Shown: one piece after another, positions 1 through 5,143 of the stretch
How the letters are laid out: every line of letters begins with the position of its first letter
How positions within the stretch are numbered: the first letter of the stretch is position 1
From: an uncultured Granulicatella sp.
GTDB lineage: Bacteria; Bacillota; Bacilli; Lactobacillales; Aerococcaceae
Reading direction: 5' to 3'
Assembly: GCF_938030755.1 (NCBI RefSeq)
Contig: NZ_CALHIF010000055.1
Coordinates: 1-6,006, forward strand
DNA length: 6,006 bases
Program-made: the position numbers and the translations under genes
The notes under the pieces: generated by a model
The model's database searches: none
What the model saw: only the letters and a program-made list of their open reading frames with translations
Told to the model about the DNA's origin: nothing

Positions 1-360
1 GACAATTTGTGCCTGCTCTTCTTTAAATGCCTTACGTTCCCATAGAGAAAGTCCACATACAATAATTAAAAGGAATAGCTCAATTCTAAAGAACGGATTA
101 AACTCAATTTGATCCTTTAAGAATTTAAACGGGTGTGTAACCAATGCCTGAAACCAAACATCAAAACTTGGTAGAGAAAACAAGAAGATGAATACAGTTA
201 ATATTATCAAGAATATTTTAATAATATTTTTTAAGATACTTGGCATCACTGCAGCGCTAGGAAGTGCAACAACTTCCCCTGAACGTTCTTGAATCGCTGC
301 AATTAGCAATTCTTTTAGTCGCACCAGCTGACTTTCTTCCATCCGTTTTTTCTTATTCAT
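1..360 (-). CDS. Two-helix membrane protein, C-terminus beyond the window
   Basis: The frame is open for 120 codons from an ATG at 358-360 to the left edge, so the C-terminus is not seen. The start is supported by a GGGGGA Shine-Dalgarno sequence just upstream, fused to the stop of the preceding gene. The N-terminus is a charged helix (MNKKKRMEESQLVRLKELL) resembling the N-terminus of the neighbouring 369-833 product (EEEITRLRNLL). Two hydrophobic segments follow, at about residues 41-66 (ILKNIIKIFLIILTVFIFLF) and 91-109 (RIELFLLIIVCGLSL), then a basic stretch W-E-R-K. The likely topology is both ends cytoplasmic. It is cotranscribed behind 369-833. I do not recognise a named family; it appears to be a distant paralogue of the other small membrane proteins here. 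Function is unknown, with an immunity-type role possible by layout only. Confidence 0.75.
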   Translation of the reverse strand, partial: MNKKKRMEESQLVRLKELLIAAIQERSGEVVALPSAAVMPSILKNIIKIFLIILTVFIFLFSLPSFDVWFQALVTHPFKFLKDQIEFNPFFRIELFLLIIVCGLSLWERKAFKEEQAQIV

Positions 361-368
361 AGATCCCC

Positions 369-833
369 CTAATTCCAGATGCGTTTATATAATTCTTTTA
401 ACTCCCGAGCTTCTTCCGTTAAATCTTTATCTTCAATATATTTTCGTACACGTAGTTCTTCGTAAATCAGTTGATTTATCTGAATTACTTCATCAGAATA
501 TGTCTTTTTTTGAATGAAACGAAAAACAAAGAATAAAATAATAGGAAGCACCCAGAAGATTAGCACGAGCGGCCATGCCATAAGGTTGATGTAAACAAGA
601 TCCATTGCCCCATCGATATTTCCTAACAATAAACTCACTACAAAAGCTAGTGCTACTAGCGGAAATAATGTGCAACAAAGTATGACAATCATTGCCCACT
701 CTCCAATATGGAAAAGTCTTCTTAACTCTCCATTTGCAGTAGGTAACGATTGGGGACTACCATTCTCCATAGAGACTTTCTCTAGTAGGTTCCTTAATCG
801 CGTAATTTCTTCTTCACTCAGCCGTTTTTTCAC
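369..833 (-). CDS. Small two-helix membrane protein of unknown function
   Basis: This encodes 154 residues from a GTG start at 831-833, chosen because AGGAGG (841-846) lies 7 bases upstream. An N-terminal charged helix (MKKRLSEEEITRLRNLLEKV) precedes two strongly hydrophobic segments at about residues 46-71 and 79-106. A charged helical C-terminal tail rich in E, K and R (about 107-154) ends in KRIWN. Size and layout match the proteins at 2879-3340 and 3725-4177, but the tail lacks their D-I-E-D motif, so it is a more diverged member. The stop overlaps the ribosome binding site of the next gene (1-360), indicating one transcript and coupled translation. I recognise no named family. No signal peptide or catalytic motif is visible. 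An immunity or membrane-sensing role is conjecture. Confidence 0.8.
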   Translation of the reverse strand: MKKRLSEEEITRLRNLLEKVSMENGSPQSLPTANGELRRLFHIGEWAMIVILCCTLFPLVALAFVVSLLLGNIDGAMDLVYINLMAWPLVLIFWVLPIILFFVFRFIQKKTYSDEVIQINQLIYEELRVRKYIEDKDLTEEARELKELYKRIWN

Positions 834-844
834 ACTATTTCCTC

Positions 845-955
845 CTACACCCCAAGATTCTTCTCATAATCCTCAATAATGAACTCCGCGTCTTCGATGT
901 CAGTCGTCATGTCTGTGCGGTTCGTTACTTTTAATTTTTTCTCTAACACTTTTAA
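845..955 (-). pseudogene. C-terminal remnant of a DIED-tail membrane protein
   Basis: Thirty-six codons plus TAG encode a tail (TNRTDMTTDIEDAEFIIEDY at its core) nearly identical to the C-terminus of the 2879-3340 product (TNRTDMATDIEDAEFIIENY). DNA over 872-934 matches 2903-2965 with 9 differences in 63 positions by my manual alignment. The membrane segments and the start are missing: the frame runs only a few unrelated codons upstream before TAA at 968-970, and there is no ribosome binding site or start codon. It is therefore the stub of a deleted or recombined paralogue. Its TAG stop at 845-847 is fused to the AGGAGG used by the 369-833 gene, so the stub may survive because it carries that translation signal. 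Confidence 0.85.
872..934. repeat. Direct repeat copy 1 (paralogue tail)
   Basis: This 63-base stretch matches 2903-2965 in the same orientation with 9 differences. It codes for the shared RTDM-x-T-DIEDAE tail of the membrane-protein family and reflects gene duplication. Confidence 0.8.
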
Positions 956-967
956 TATAGTAAAAAG

Positions 968-1057
968 TTACCAAAGTTCTTTATTTAAGGTGGAGCCGTA
1001 ATGTTTTGACGTCGTACCTCCGAAGCGTACATTATGTACTTTCCTCATCAAATAATT
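968..1057 (-). pseudogene. Short frame ending in a GGTTSKHYGS-type tail
   Basis: A minus-strand frame is open from a stop at 1058-1060 to TAA at 968-970. Its last residues are VRFGGTTSKHYGSTLNKELW, which look like genuine protein rather than random translation. An ATG at 1046-1048 would give a 26-residue peptide, but no good Shine-Dalgarno sequence precedes it, so a C-terminal remnant of a larger gene is at least as likely. It lies directly upstream of the membrane-protein stub 845-955. A 15-codon frame in another phase (ATG 1035-1037) has a GAGG upstream but looks less protein-like. I cannot name the family. Confidence 0.3.
1027..1039. repeat. Short palindrome GTACAT-T-ATGTAC
   Basis: Two 6-base arms pair perfectly around one central T. 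It lies in the transcribed leader of the left block, inside the short remnant frame. It could be a protein-binding site or chance; no second copy was found. Confidence 0.25.
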
Positions 1058-1088
1058 CTATCATCTATTGGTAACGAGAATTGCTTAT

Positions 1089-1097
1089 ATTGTACCA
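1089..1097 (-). promoter_or_regulatory. Extended -10 promoter, left membrane-protein block
   Basis: On the minus strand the sequence reads TGGTACAAT: a TACAAT -10 box with the TG extension one base upstream. No convincing -35 box is seen at the usual distance. It points at the remnants 968-1057 and 845-955 and then at 369-833 and 1-360, and would be their common promoter. The same TGG-plus-box arrangement appears at 4221-4229 and 1199-1207. Confidence 0.45.
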
Positions 1098-1198
1098 TAA
1101 ACGTACGGAAAATGAATATGACTAGATAGTTAAAAACCTTTGTAAATAAAGCTTGAGTCCATCTTCGAACATTCAAATGTATTAAAGATTCATCGATA

Positions 1199-1207
1199 TG
1201 GTATGAT
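1199..1207 (+). promoter_or_regulatory. Extended -10 promoter of the hydrolase gene
   Basis: TGGTATGAT is a -10 box (TATGAT) with the TG extension. It lies 38 bases before the ATG at 1246. A -35 box is not obvious; GTATTA at 1179-1184 has the right spacing but a poor match. The gene's Shine-Dalgarno sequence is AAGAGG at 1234-1239, 6 bases before the start. Confidence 0.5.
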
Positions 1208-1245
1208 AAAAGAAACAGGAATATCCTAAAAATAAGAGGCGCGTT

Positions 1246-2462
1246 ATGAAAGAAAATGAAGTTATTTTAAAAAGGCAATCTACTCGAATATTTTTCAAAA
1301 ATGGGGATACGGATTTTTTCTTTAATTGGTTGTTAGGTATAGGAGAAGTTTTTGGTTTTTCTCACGGAGAACTTTATTATCTTGCCCAAGGGTTGGGCAA
1401 ATCACCAAAACCAGATAACTGGAAAAATATTTTTTTATCGCATGAAAACTATCTTGAACAAAAAGTAAGTCATTCGGGTTTGAGTGAGCAAACAAAGGCA
1501 CAATATTATCTAGCACAGACCTATTCCCTTCGCTCAGCAGTTCAGTTTATCAATCCTTTTTCTGACGAATATTTGCCTACCGTTCATAAAATGGAGACGG
1601 CGTTTTCTAACGCCATTCAATCACTAGGAGCCCCAGTCGAAGAATTATCGATTCATTATCAAGATTCCTATTTGCCGGGCTATTATCTTCACAGTGGTAA
1701 TCATTGTCCAACATTGATTATGGTTGGTGGCGGCGATACCTATCGCGAAGATTTATTTTACTTTGCTGGCTATCCAGGCTGGATGCGAAATTACAATGTT
1801 TTAATGGTTGATCTACCTGGTCAAGGATCCAACCCTGGCAGAGGTTTAACTTTTGATGTAAATGCCTCTATTCCAATTTCAAAGTGCATAGACTGGTTAG
1901 AAGTGAGAAATCCTCAGCTGAATCATCTAGCCATTTATGGAGTTAGCGGAGGGGGATATTTTACCGCACAAGCTGTCGAAGAAGATACAAGAATACATGC
2001 ATGGATTGCAAGCACTCCTATTTATGACGTTTCGGAAATCTTTAGAAAAGAATTTGGGGCCAGCCTAAAAACTCCAAGTTGGTTAATGAATATCCTTTTA
2101 AAGTTAGCTGGTACTTTGAATGAGTCTGCGGATTTAAATCTTAAAAAATATGCTTGGCAGTTTGGTACTTCTGATTTTAAGAGTGCTATTAATGAAGTGT
2201 TTAACCGTGCAAAGGTTGTGGACTATCAAAAAATTCAGTGTCCTTGCCTATTTATCATGGGAGAGGGTGAAGGCCCGAATTACAACACCAAACCAGAGTG
2301 ATTTTTGAAGCACTTAAGTCTAAAAATTCGCAAACTAAACTTCAAATTTTTGAAGCGGAAAGTGGTGCGGATGCTCATTGCCAAGTCAACAATTTGAGAC
2401 TCGCTCATAATGTCGTTTTTGATTGGTTGGACACTTTATTTGAATGGAATCAGAAGGGATAG
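1246..2462 (+). pseudogene. Alpha/beta hydrolase (FrsA/DHPON hydrolase-like), frameshifted
   Basis: The first frame runs from ATG 1246 to TGA 2301 (351 residues). It has a helical N-terminal cap region, the oxyanion-type motif GGGDT (about residues 161-165), VDLPGQG (188-194) and the nucleophile elbow YGVSGGGY with Ser234. After MGEGEG (about 337-342) the frame goes wrong. In the -1 phase from 2277 to the TAG at 2460-2462, a further 61 codons carry the expected end of the fold, including GADAHCQVNNLRL with the probable catalytic His (about 378) and FDWLD. One base is missing from a normal gene, next to the CCC at 2274-2276. The intact protein would have about 405 residues, usual for this family of serine hydrolases acting on small esters, amides or C-C bonds. 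As sequenced, the 351-residue product lacks the His and should be inactive. A sequencing error in the C run is the main alternative. No operon partner is on this strand. Confidence 0.85.
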
Positions 2463-2648
2463 ATTAGATTTATAATCCTGATTATAGTCCTCTTAACAAT
2501 CATGTTTGAGCAGCTGTAACATCATTTTGATTGAGTAGTTATGCCATTTGATTCATCTTAGGCTAAGCAGATAAACAGAAAACTAAAGCCTTTTGTTTAT
2601 TTTTGCATACTTCCGTTCATAGGAATTACCTTTTATAGTTTCGTCGCA

Positions 2649-2698
2649 AAAATCGGCTTTCTTGTAAGTGCACGTAGCACCACAAGAATGCCGATTTT
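2649..2698. terminator. Long bidirectional hairpin terminator
   Basis: The arms AAAATCGGC (2649-2657) and GCCGATTTT (2690-2698) pair perfectly. They continue inward, after one T/T mismatch, with TTCTTGT/ACAAGAA (2659-2665 with 2682-2688), and then GTGC/GCAC around the loop ACGTA (2672-2676). A/T runs flank both sides: TTTTATTTAT on the plus strand and TTTTTG on the minus strand. Placed between the convergent hydrolase gene and the 4177-2879 operon, it can stop transcription from both directions. Confidence 0.75.
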
Positions 2699-2714
2699 AT
2701 TTATCTTTCTATGT

Positions 2715-2810
2715 TTAGACCTCTATGATTCCTAACTCTAACTCTGGGGCTTGCATTTTCATTGCCTTCAATCTGATGGTTTGTTGAAGATATTTTTCAA
2801 TTACATTCAA
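2715..2810 (-). other. Doubtful 31-codon frame
   Basis: After an in-frame TAG at 2811-2813, 31 codons starting with TTG run to TAA at 2715-2717. The product (NVIEKYLQQTIRLKAMKM then QAPELELGIIEV) is charged and helical. There is no good ribosome binding site, and the frame upstream of the TAG does not look like protein. It may be a degraded gene end or chance. Confidence 0.15.
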
Positions 2811-2878
2811 CTACTCTTCACCCAAGCATATAAACAAACTCCCTTTACAAATCCATCATATCAATGAATTTCATACCT

Positions 2879-3340
2879 TCATAAACTGTTGTTTTCATAG
2901 TTTTCGATAATGAACTCTGCGTCTTCGATATCAGTCGCCATATCCGTGCGGTTGGTTTCTTTTAAAATCGCCAGACTCTTCTGGATCAGTACAATGAGTC
3001 CACTGATTTCTTTTTCATAAAATTTTTGTTTTAAAAAAAGGAGCAAGCACCAGAGGAAGAACAGCGGAACAGCAAAATACAAGACTAAGAGCGAGATGGA
3101 CGCAAATCCCGGCTCCTGTGCCACACGAGCGACAAGGGCCATTGTTGGGGCTTTGAAAAGTTCGGTCTTGATAAAGAAATAGCCAAAAAATCCCATAATA
3201 AATCCAATTACCGCCAGTCTTTGTTCTGCACGCTTTGGTTTTGCCTGTTTGAGGTCTGCTTCTTGCGTCAACGTGTCGGTCAAATAGCGAAACTGCGCTA
3301 ACTGTTGATTGGTAATTCGATTATGAAACGAAAATTTCAT
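2879..3340 (-). CDS. Two-helix membrane protein with DIED tail
   Basis: This encodes 153 residues from ATG 3338-3340, with AGGAGG at 3349-3354 eight bases upstream, inside the end of the glycosylase gene. The start overlaps that gene by 20 bases, so translation is coupled. The N-terminal charged helix (MKFSFHNRITNQQLAQFRYL) precedes two hydrophobic segments at about residues 42-66 and 79-105. The cytoplasmic tail contains NRTDMATDIEDAEFIIENY. The tail matches the stub at 845-955 very closely and the 3725-4177 product (GRTELAEDIEDVEVLLADY) more distantly. It is last in its operon, and the hairpin at 2649-2698 follows. I recognise no named family; the conserved acidic tail suggests a cytoplasmic contact or partner. 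Function is unknown. Confidence 0.85.
   Translation of the reverse strand: MKFSFHNRITNQQLAQFRYLTDTLTQEADLKQAKPKRAEQRLAVIGFIMGFFGYFFIKTELFKAPTMALVARVAQEPGFASISLLVLYFAVPLFFLWCLLLFLKQKFYEKEISGLIVLIQKSLAILKETNRTDMATDIEDAEFIIENYENNSL
2903..2965. repeat. Direct repeat copy 2 (paralogue tail)
   Basis: Partner of 872-934. The two copies flank the hydrolase gene and the terminator about 2 kb apart. Confidence 0.8.
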
Positions 3341-3713
3341 GGTCTTCTCCTCCTAGAACAATTCCTTTTTGTGCTAAATTCTCCACACATTCTTTGTAAT
3401 ACGCATCATCATGCTCTTTGTATAACGGACGCTTCCACTCACACGTCACAACTTCGGTATACGGTGGACACACTTTACCCCGGTACGACGCCTCTTTCCA
3501 TAGAGGAGTCACATTATACCCACGGTGCTCCATTTCATCCATAATCAACGTATGGTACTGATAAAGCACATACGGGCTATAAGTAAACACATAGTCCACC
3601 GTTGCGTGCTTCTTGCCCCATCCATTTCCTCTAAGGGCACAACATTCACGGTGTTGCCCCAAGAGTTGCGGACGCGGAAGCTTTCCAATCAAGTCTTCAT
3701 GCCATAATCTCAT
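3321..3713 (-). CDS. Pyrimidine-dimer DNA glycosylase-like protein (TIGR02328/Pyr_excise)
   Basis: This encodes 130 residues starting MRLWHEDLIGKL. It belongs to the small bacterial family related to phage T4 endonuclease V (PF03013, TIGR02328), which cuts the glycosidic bond at UV-induced pyrimidine dimers. The stretch LLGQHRECCALRGNGWGK (17-34) is characteristic. Arg22 and Glu23 fall at the same positions as the catalytic Arg22/Glu23 of T4 endonuclease V. That enzyme attacks with its N-terminal amine, so the start matters: ATG at 3711-3713 is preferred over GTG at 3714-3716, being 7 rather than 4 bases from AGGAGG (3721-3726) and giving the family's usual MRLW terminus. Arg2 would block Met removal, so Met1 would be the terminal residue. 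The second half has YSPYVLYQYH and WKEASYRGKVCPPY. The gene sits between two membrane-protein paralogues and overlaps the downstream one by 20 bases. DNA repair activity is inferred from the family, not shown. Confidence 0.85.
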   Translation of the reverse strand: MRLWHEDLIGKLPRPQLLGQHRECCALRGNGWGKKHATVDYVFTYSPYVLYQYHTLIMDEMEHRGYNVTPLWKEASYRGKVCPPYTEVVTCEWKRPLYKEHDDAYYKECVENLAQKGIVLGGEDHEIFVS

Positions 3714-3720
3714 CACATTT

Positions 3721-3727
3721 CCTCCTA
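3721..3727 (-). promoter_or_regulatory. Ribosome binding site fused to stop, deciding the glycosylase start
   Basis: TAGGAGG contains both the TAG stop of the 3725-4177 gene and the AGGAGG of the glycosylase. Its spacing of 7 bases to ATG 3713 versus 4 to GTG 3716 favours the ATG. The same fused TAGGAGG arrangement occurs at 841-847 and 5140-5146. Confidence 0.7.
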
Positions 3728-4177
3728 AAATCCAAATCGGTCCTTATAGTCCGCCAACAGCACTTCTACATCTTCAATATCCTCTGCCAGTTCTGTGCGC
3801 CCCTCTTCTTTTAAGCGAGCGACCACCTGCTGGGCAAAAGTCACTAAGTTTTTTAATTCTTGTTTTAAATCCTTTTGAATCCATAATATATCTAAAAATA
3901 AGACCAAATTGACACTAATCAAAATAAAGAAAACGGGAATTCCGATAGAAAACCAACCAAACTGTTCCAACAATGTCTGAAACGGAGCCCAAGTAAACGA
4001 ACTCCGATAGAAAATGATGGCAAGTGCCAGCACGATAACCGTTGGCACAACAGGATTCCGTTCGATTTTTTCCGGAACCTCCTCTGTCATCTCTGCTTTT
4101 TCAGCTAAAAACTCAACGATTTCACGAAAACGACTGACCATCTTCTTCGACAGAAAACTTCTAAACAACTGATTCAC
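3725..4177 (-). CDS. Two-helix membrane protein with DIED tail, first in operon
   Basis: This encodes 150 residues from a GTG start at 4175-4177, preceded by a purine-rich GGAAGGGGAAGG. The N-terminal amphipathic, basic helix (LFRSFLSKKMVSRFREIVEF) is followed by an acidic linker and two hydrophobic segments at about residues 44-63 and 75-98. A long helical tail ends with GRTELAEDIEDVEVLLADY and KDRFGF. Length, topology and tail mark it as a paralogue of the 2879-3340 product and of the stub at 845-955. The stop codon is fused to the glycosylase ribosome binding site, so the three genes form one operon driven from 4221-4229. No named family is recognised. Two-helix membrane proteins in multiple diverged copies are often immunity proteins, but no cognate toxin is visible here. 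Confidence 0.82.
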   Translation of the reverse strand: MNQLFRSFLSKKMVSRFREIVEFLAEKAEMTEEVPEKIERNPVVPTVIVLALAIIFYRSSFTWAPFQTLLEQFGWFSIGIPVFFILISVNLVLFLDILWIQKDLKQELKNLVTFAQQVVARLKEEGRTELAEDIEDVEVLLADYKDRFGF

Positions 4178-4220
4178 TGCCTTCCCCTTCCTGGAACATG
4201 CCTTTTTACTTTATTTCCCA

Positions 4221-4229
4221 ATTATACCA
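4221..4229 (-). promoter_or_regulatory. Extended -10 promoter of the membrane-protein/glycosylase operon
   Basis: The minus strand reads TGGTATAAT, a consensus TATAAT with the TG extension, 44 bases upstream of the GTG at 4177. No -35 consensus is present at 17 bases (AGGCGA there), so this is an extended -10 type promoter. Confidence 0.6.
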
Positions 4230-4323
4230 TCTCCGCCCCCACTTCGCCTACACCCTCGCGAATGTATAAGATACCCCCAAAATTAATCTGTCCTATTTTT
4301 CATTCTATAGCCCCATTATTCAC

Positions 4324-4358
4324 AAAATAAAAACCAGTAAATCCGGTTGATTTACTGG
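4324..4358 (-). terminator. Rho-independent terminator of the right-hand operon
   Basis: GATTTACTGG (4349-4358) pairs perfectly with CCAGTAAATC (4334-4343) around a 5-base loop. On the minus strand the stem is followed by TTTTTATTTT (4324-4333). The plus-strand side has only CTTTTG, so the main direction is minus. It ends the transcript from 5793 through the GyrI-like, ClbS-like and YjdF-remnant genes. Confidence 0.85.
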
Positions 4359-4373
4359 CTTTTGATACAAAAA

Positions 4374-4598
4374 CTATTTTCCTCTATACTTTTGTTTTCG
4401 TTTTTCTTGTTTCAATTGAAACTTTCTCTTTTTCTCTAATTCTCTTTGTTACTTGCTTTCAACTCTTCTTTCCAGTTTCATTTCTTCTCTTTGTTGCTGC
4501 AGAGCCATTTGAGATTTTGAACAAATACATTCCATCCTTTGAAGAAAGTATTCCTTTTGCTTTTGTAAAATGCACTTTACTACCCCAATTATTTTGAC
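4374..4598 (-). pseudogene. C-terminal remnant of a YjdF/DUF2992 gene
   Basis: A minus-strand frame ending at TAG 4374-4376 encodes a Lys/Arg/Glu/Gln-rich helical tail: SKSQMALQQQREEMKLERRV, a short linker, an in-frame TAA at 4449-4451, then QRELEKKRKFQLKQEKRK and QKYRGK. As I recall it, the C-terminus of Bacillus subtilis YjdF (TKAQQAL... ending KEKHKGR) aligns over the last 48 positions without a gap, including the terminal K-x-K-x-x-G-K/R. Only about 70 of the roughly 140 usual codons remain. The N-terminal domain is gone, the frame abuts the end of the ClbS-like gene, and a nonsense codon interrupts the tail. YjdF is of unknown function but is often under the azaaromatic-sensing yjdF riboswitch, so it would fit a small-molecule response cassette. 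No riboswitch is seen here. Confidence 0.7.
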
Positions 4599-5131
4599 TT
4601 ACAGTTTTTCTGATGAGCCTTTAGCTTTTTCATTGCCCAATCATAATGACTTGCAGTCGCACTCACAAAATAGGAACCCAGCGTACTCCCTCCAACCCAT
4701 TTATATACACCTTTTGAAAAAAGTTCTTCGTTTGTAAAGGTTTCAGCCAACTGTAAAACATCGCTATGGGATTTATGAAACATTTTAGTTGCATTTTCAA
4801 GAGAAGTATTTTGATGTTTTTTCCAAAACTCCACATTCATATCACCATAAGTTTTCCAGTTATATGGTTCAGGCAAAAATGGTTTTTCTTCGCCCTTTTG
4901 ATTGGAATGTACCCAATCCAAAATAAGCTGATGCCATTCATAGAGATGGATTAAAACATCTCTTAGATTTTTATCTCTTTTCCAATGGGCTTCTTTTTTC
5001 TTTTCCTCTTTTGAAAAATCAAATGGTGTATTTAACTCTTTCTCAGTCATCTTTGAAATAAGGAAATCTAACTTTTCATAGTTTTCTTTAGCAGCAATCA
5101 TTAAATCATTTTTTGTCGTTGGTCTTGGCAT
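4589..5131 (-). CDS. ClbS/DfsB family four-helix-bundle protein (DUF1706)
   Basis: This encodes 180 residues starting MPRPTTKNDLMIAAKENYEK, the typical opening of the ClbS/DfsB (DUF1706, PF08020) branch of the DinB-like superfamily. Other family marks are LRDVLIHLYEWHQLILDWV (about 56-74), the PYNWKTYGDMN loop with W92 and Y95, and the C-terminal helix with SATASHYDWAMKKLKAH. Length is normal for the family. The start has GGAGG 8 bases upstream, overlapping the stop of the GyrI-like gene 12 bases away, so the two are coupled. The best-studied member, ClbS, is a cyclopropane hydrolase that protects colibactin producers from their own DNA-damaging metabolite. Most other members have no known substrate. 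Substrate here is unknown; a protective small-molecule hydrolase or binding role is inferred from family and neighbours. Confidence 0.9.
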   Translation of the reverse strand: MPRPTTKNDLMIAAKENYEKLDFLISKMTEKELNTPFDFSKEEKKKEAHWKRDKNLRDVLIHLYEWHQLILDWVHSNQKGEEKPFLPEPYNWKTYGDMNVEFWKKHQNTSLENATKMFHKSHSDVLQLAETFTNEELFSKGVYKWVGGSTLGSYFVSATASHYDWAMKKLKAHQKNCKSK

Positions 5132-5143
5132 AACAAATTCCTC

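Larger units (their letters stand above)
2463..2878. other. Gene-poor stretch between convergent units
   Basis: About 416 bases lie between the plus-strand hydrolase and the minus-strand operon. They hold an AT-rich palindrome just after the hydrolase stop (TATAATC-CT-GATTATA, 2471-2486), the long hairpin at 2649-2698 and one doubtful small minus-strand frame (2715-2810). I see no tRNA, IS end or convincing gene in the rest. Confidence 0.6.

Noticed and set aside
670..879. Plus-strand open frame of 69 codons opposite the 369-833 gene
   Set aside because: It is antisense to a well-supported gene, has no ribosome binding site and gives a low-complexity Ser/Phe/Pro product.
2255..2290. Programmed -1 frameshift in the hydrolase gene
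   Set aside because: No X-XXY-YYZ slippery heptamer and no clear stimulatory stem follow. An indel or read error is the simpler explanation.
2500..2600. Minus-strand translation MNQMA-stop-LLNQNDVTAAQT as a possible protein remnant
   Set aside because: It is only a dozen residues between stops, with several in-frame stops upstream and no start signal; it cannot be told from chance.
2555..2615. Weak hairpin AAACA...TGTTT followed by a T-rich stretch as a hydrolase terminator
   Set aside because: The stem is short, AT-only and needs a bulge. The hairpin at 2649-2698 is far stronger and correctly placed.
2630..2720. The long hairpin as an insertion-sequence end or CRISPR-like repeat
   Set aside because: It is a single copy with no matching partner or transposase nearby, and its T-flanked hairpin between convergent genes fits a terminator.
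3613..3912. Plus-strand open frame of 99 codons across the 3725-4177 and glycosylase genes
   Set aside because: It is a shadow of two coupled minus-strand genes, Pro/Leu-rich with no recognisable domain and no start signal.
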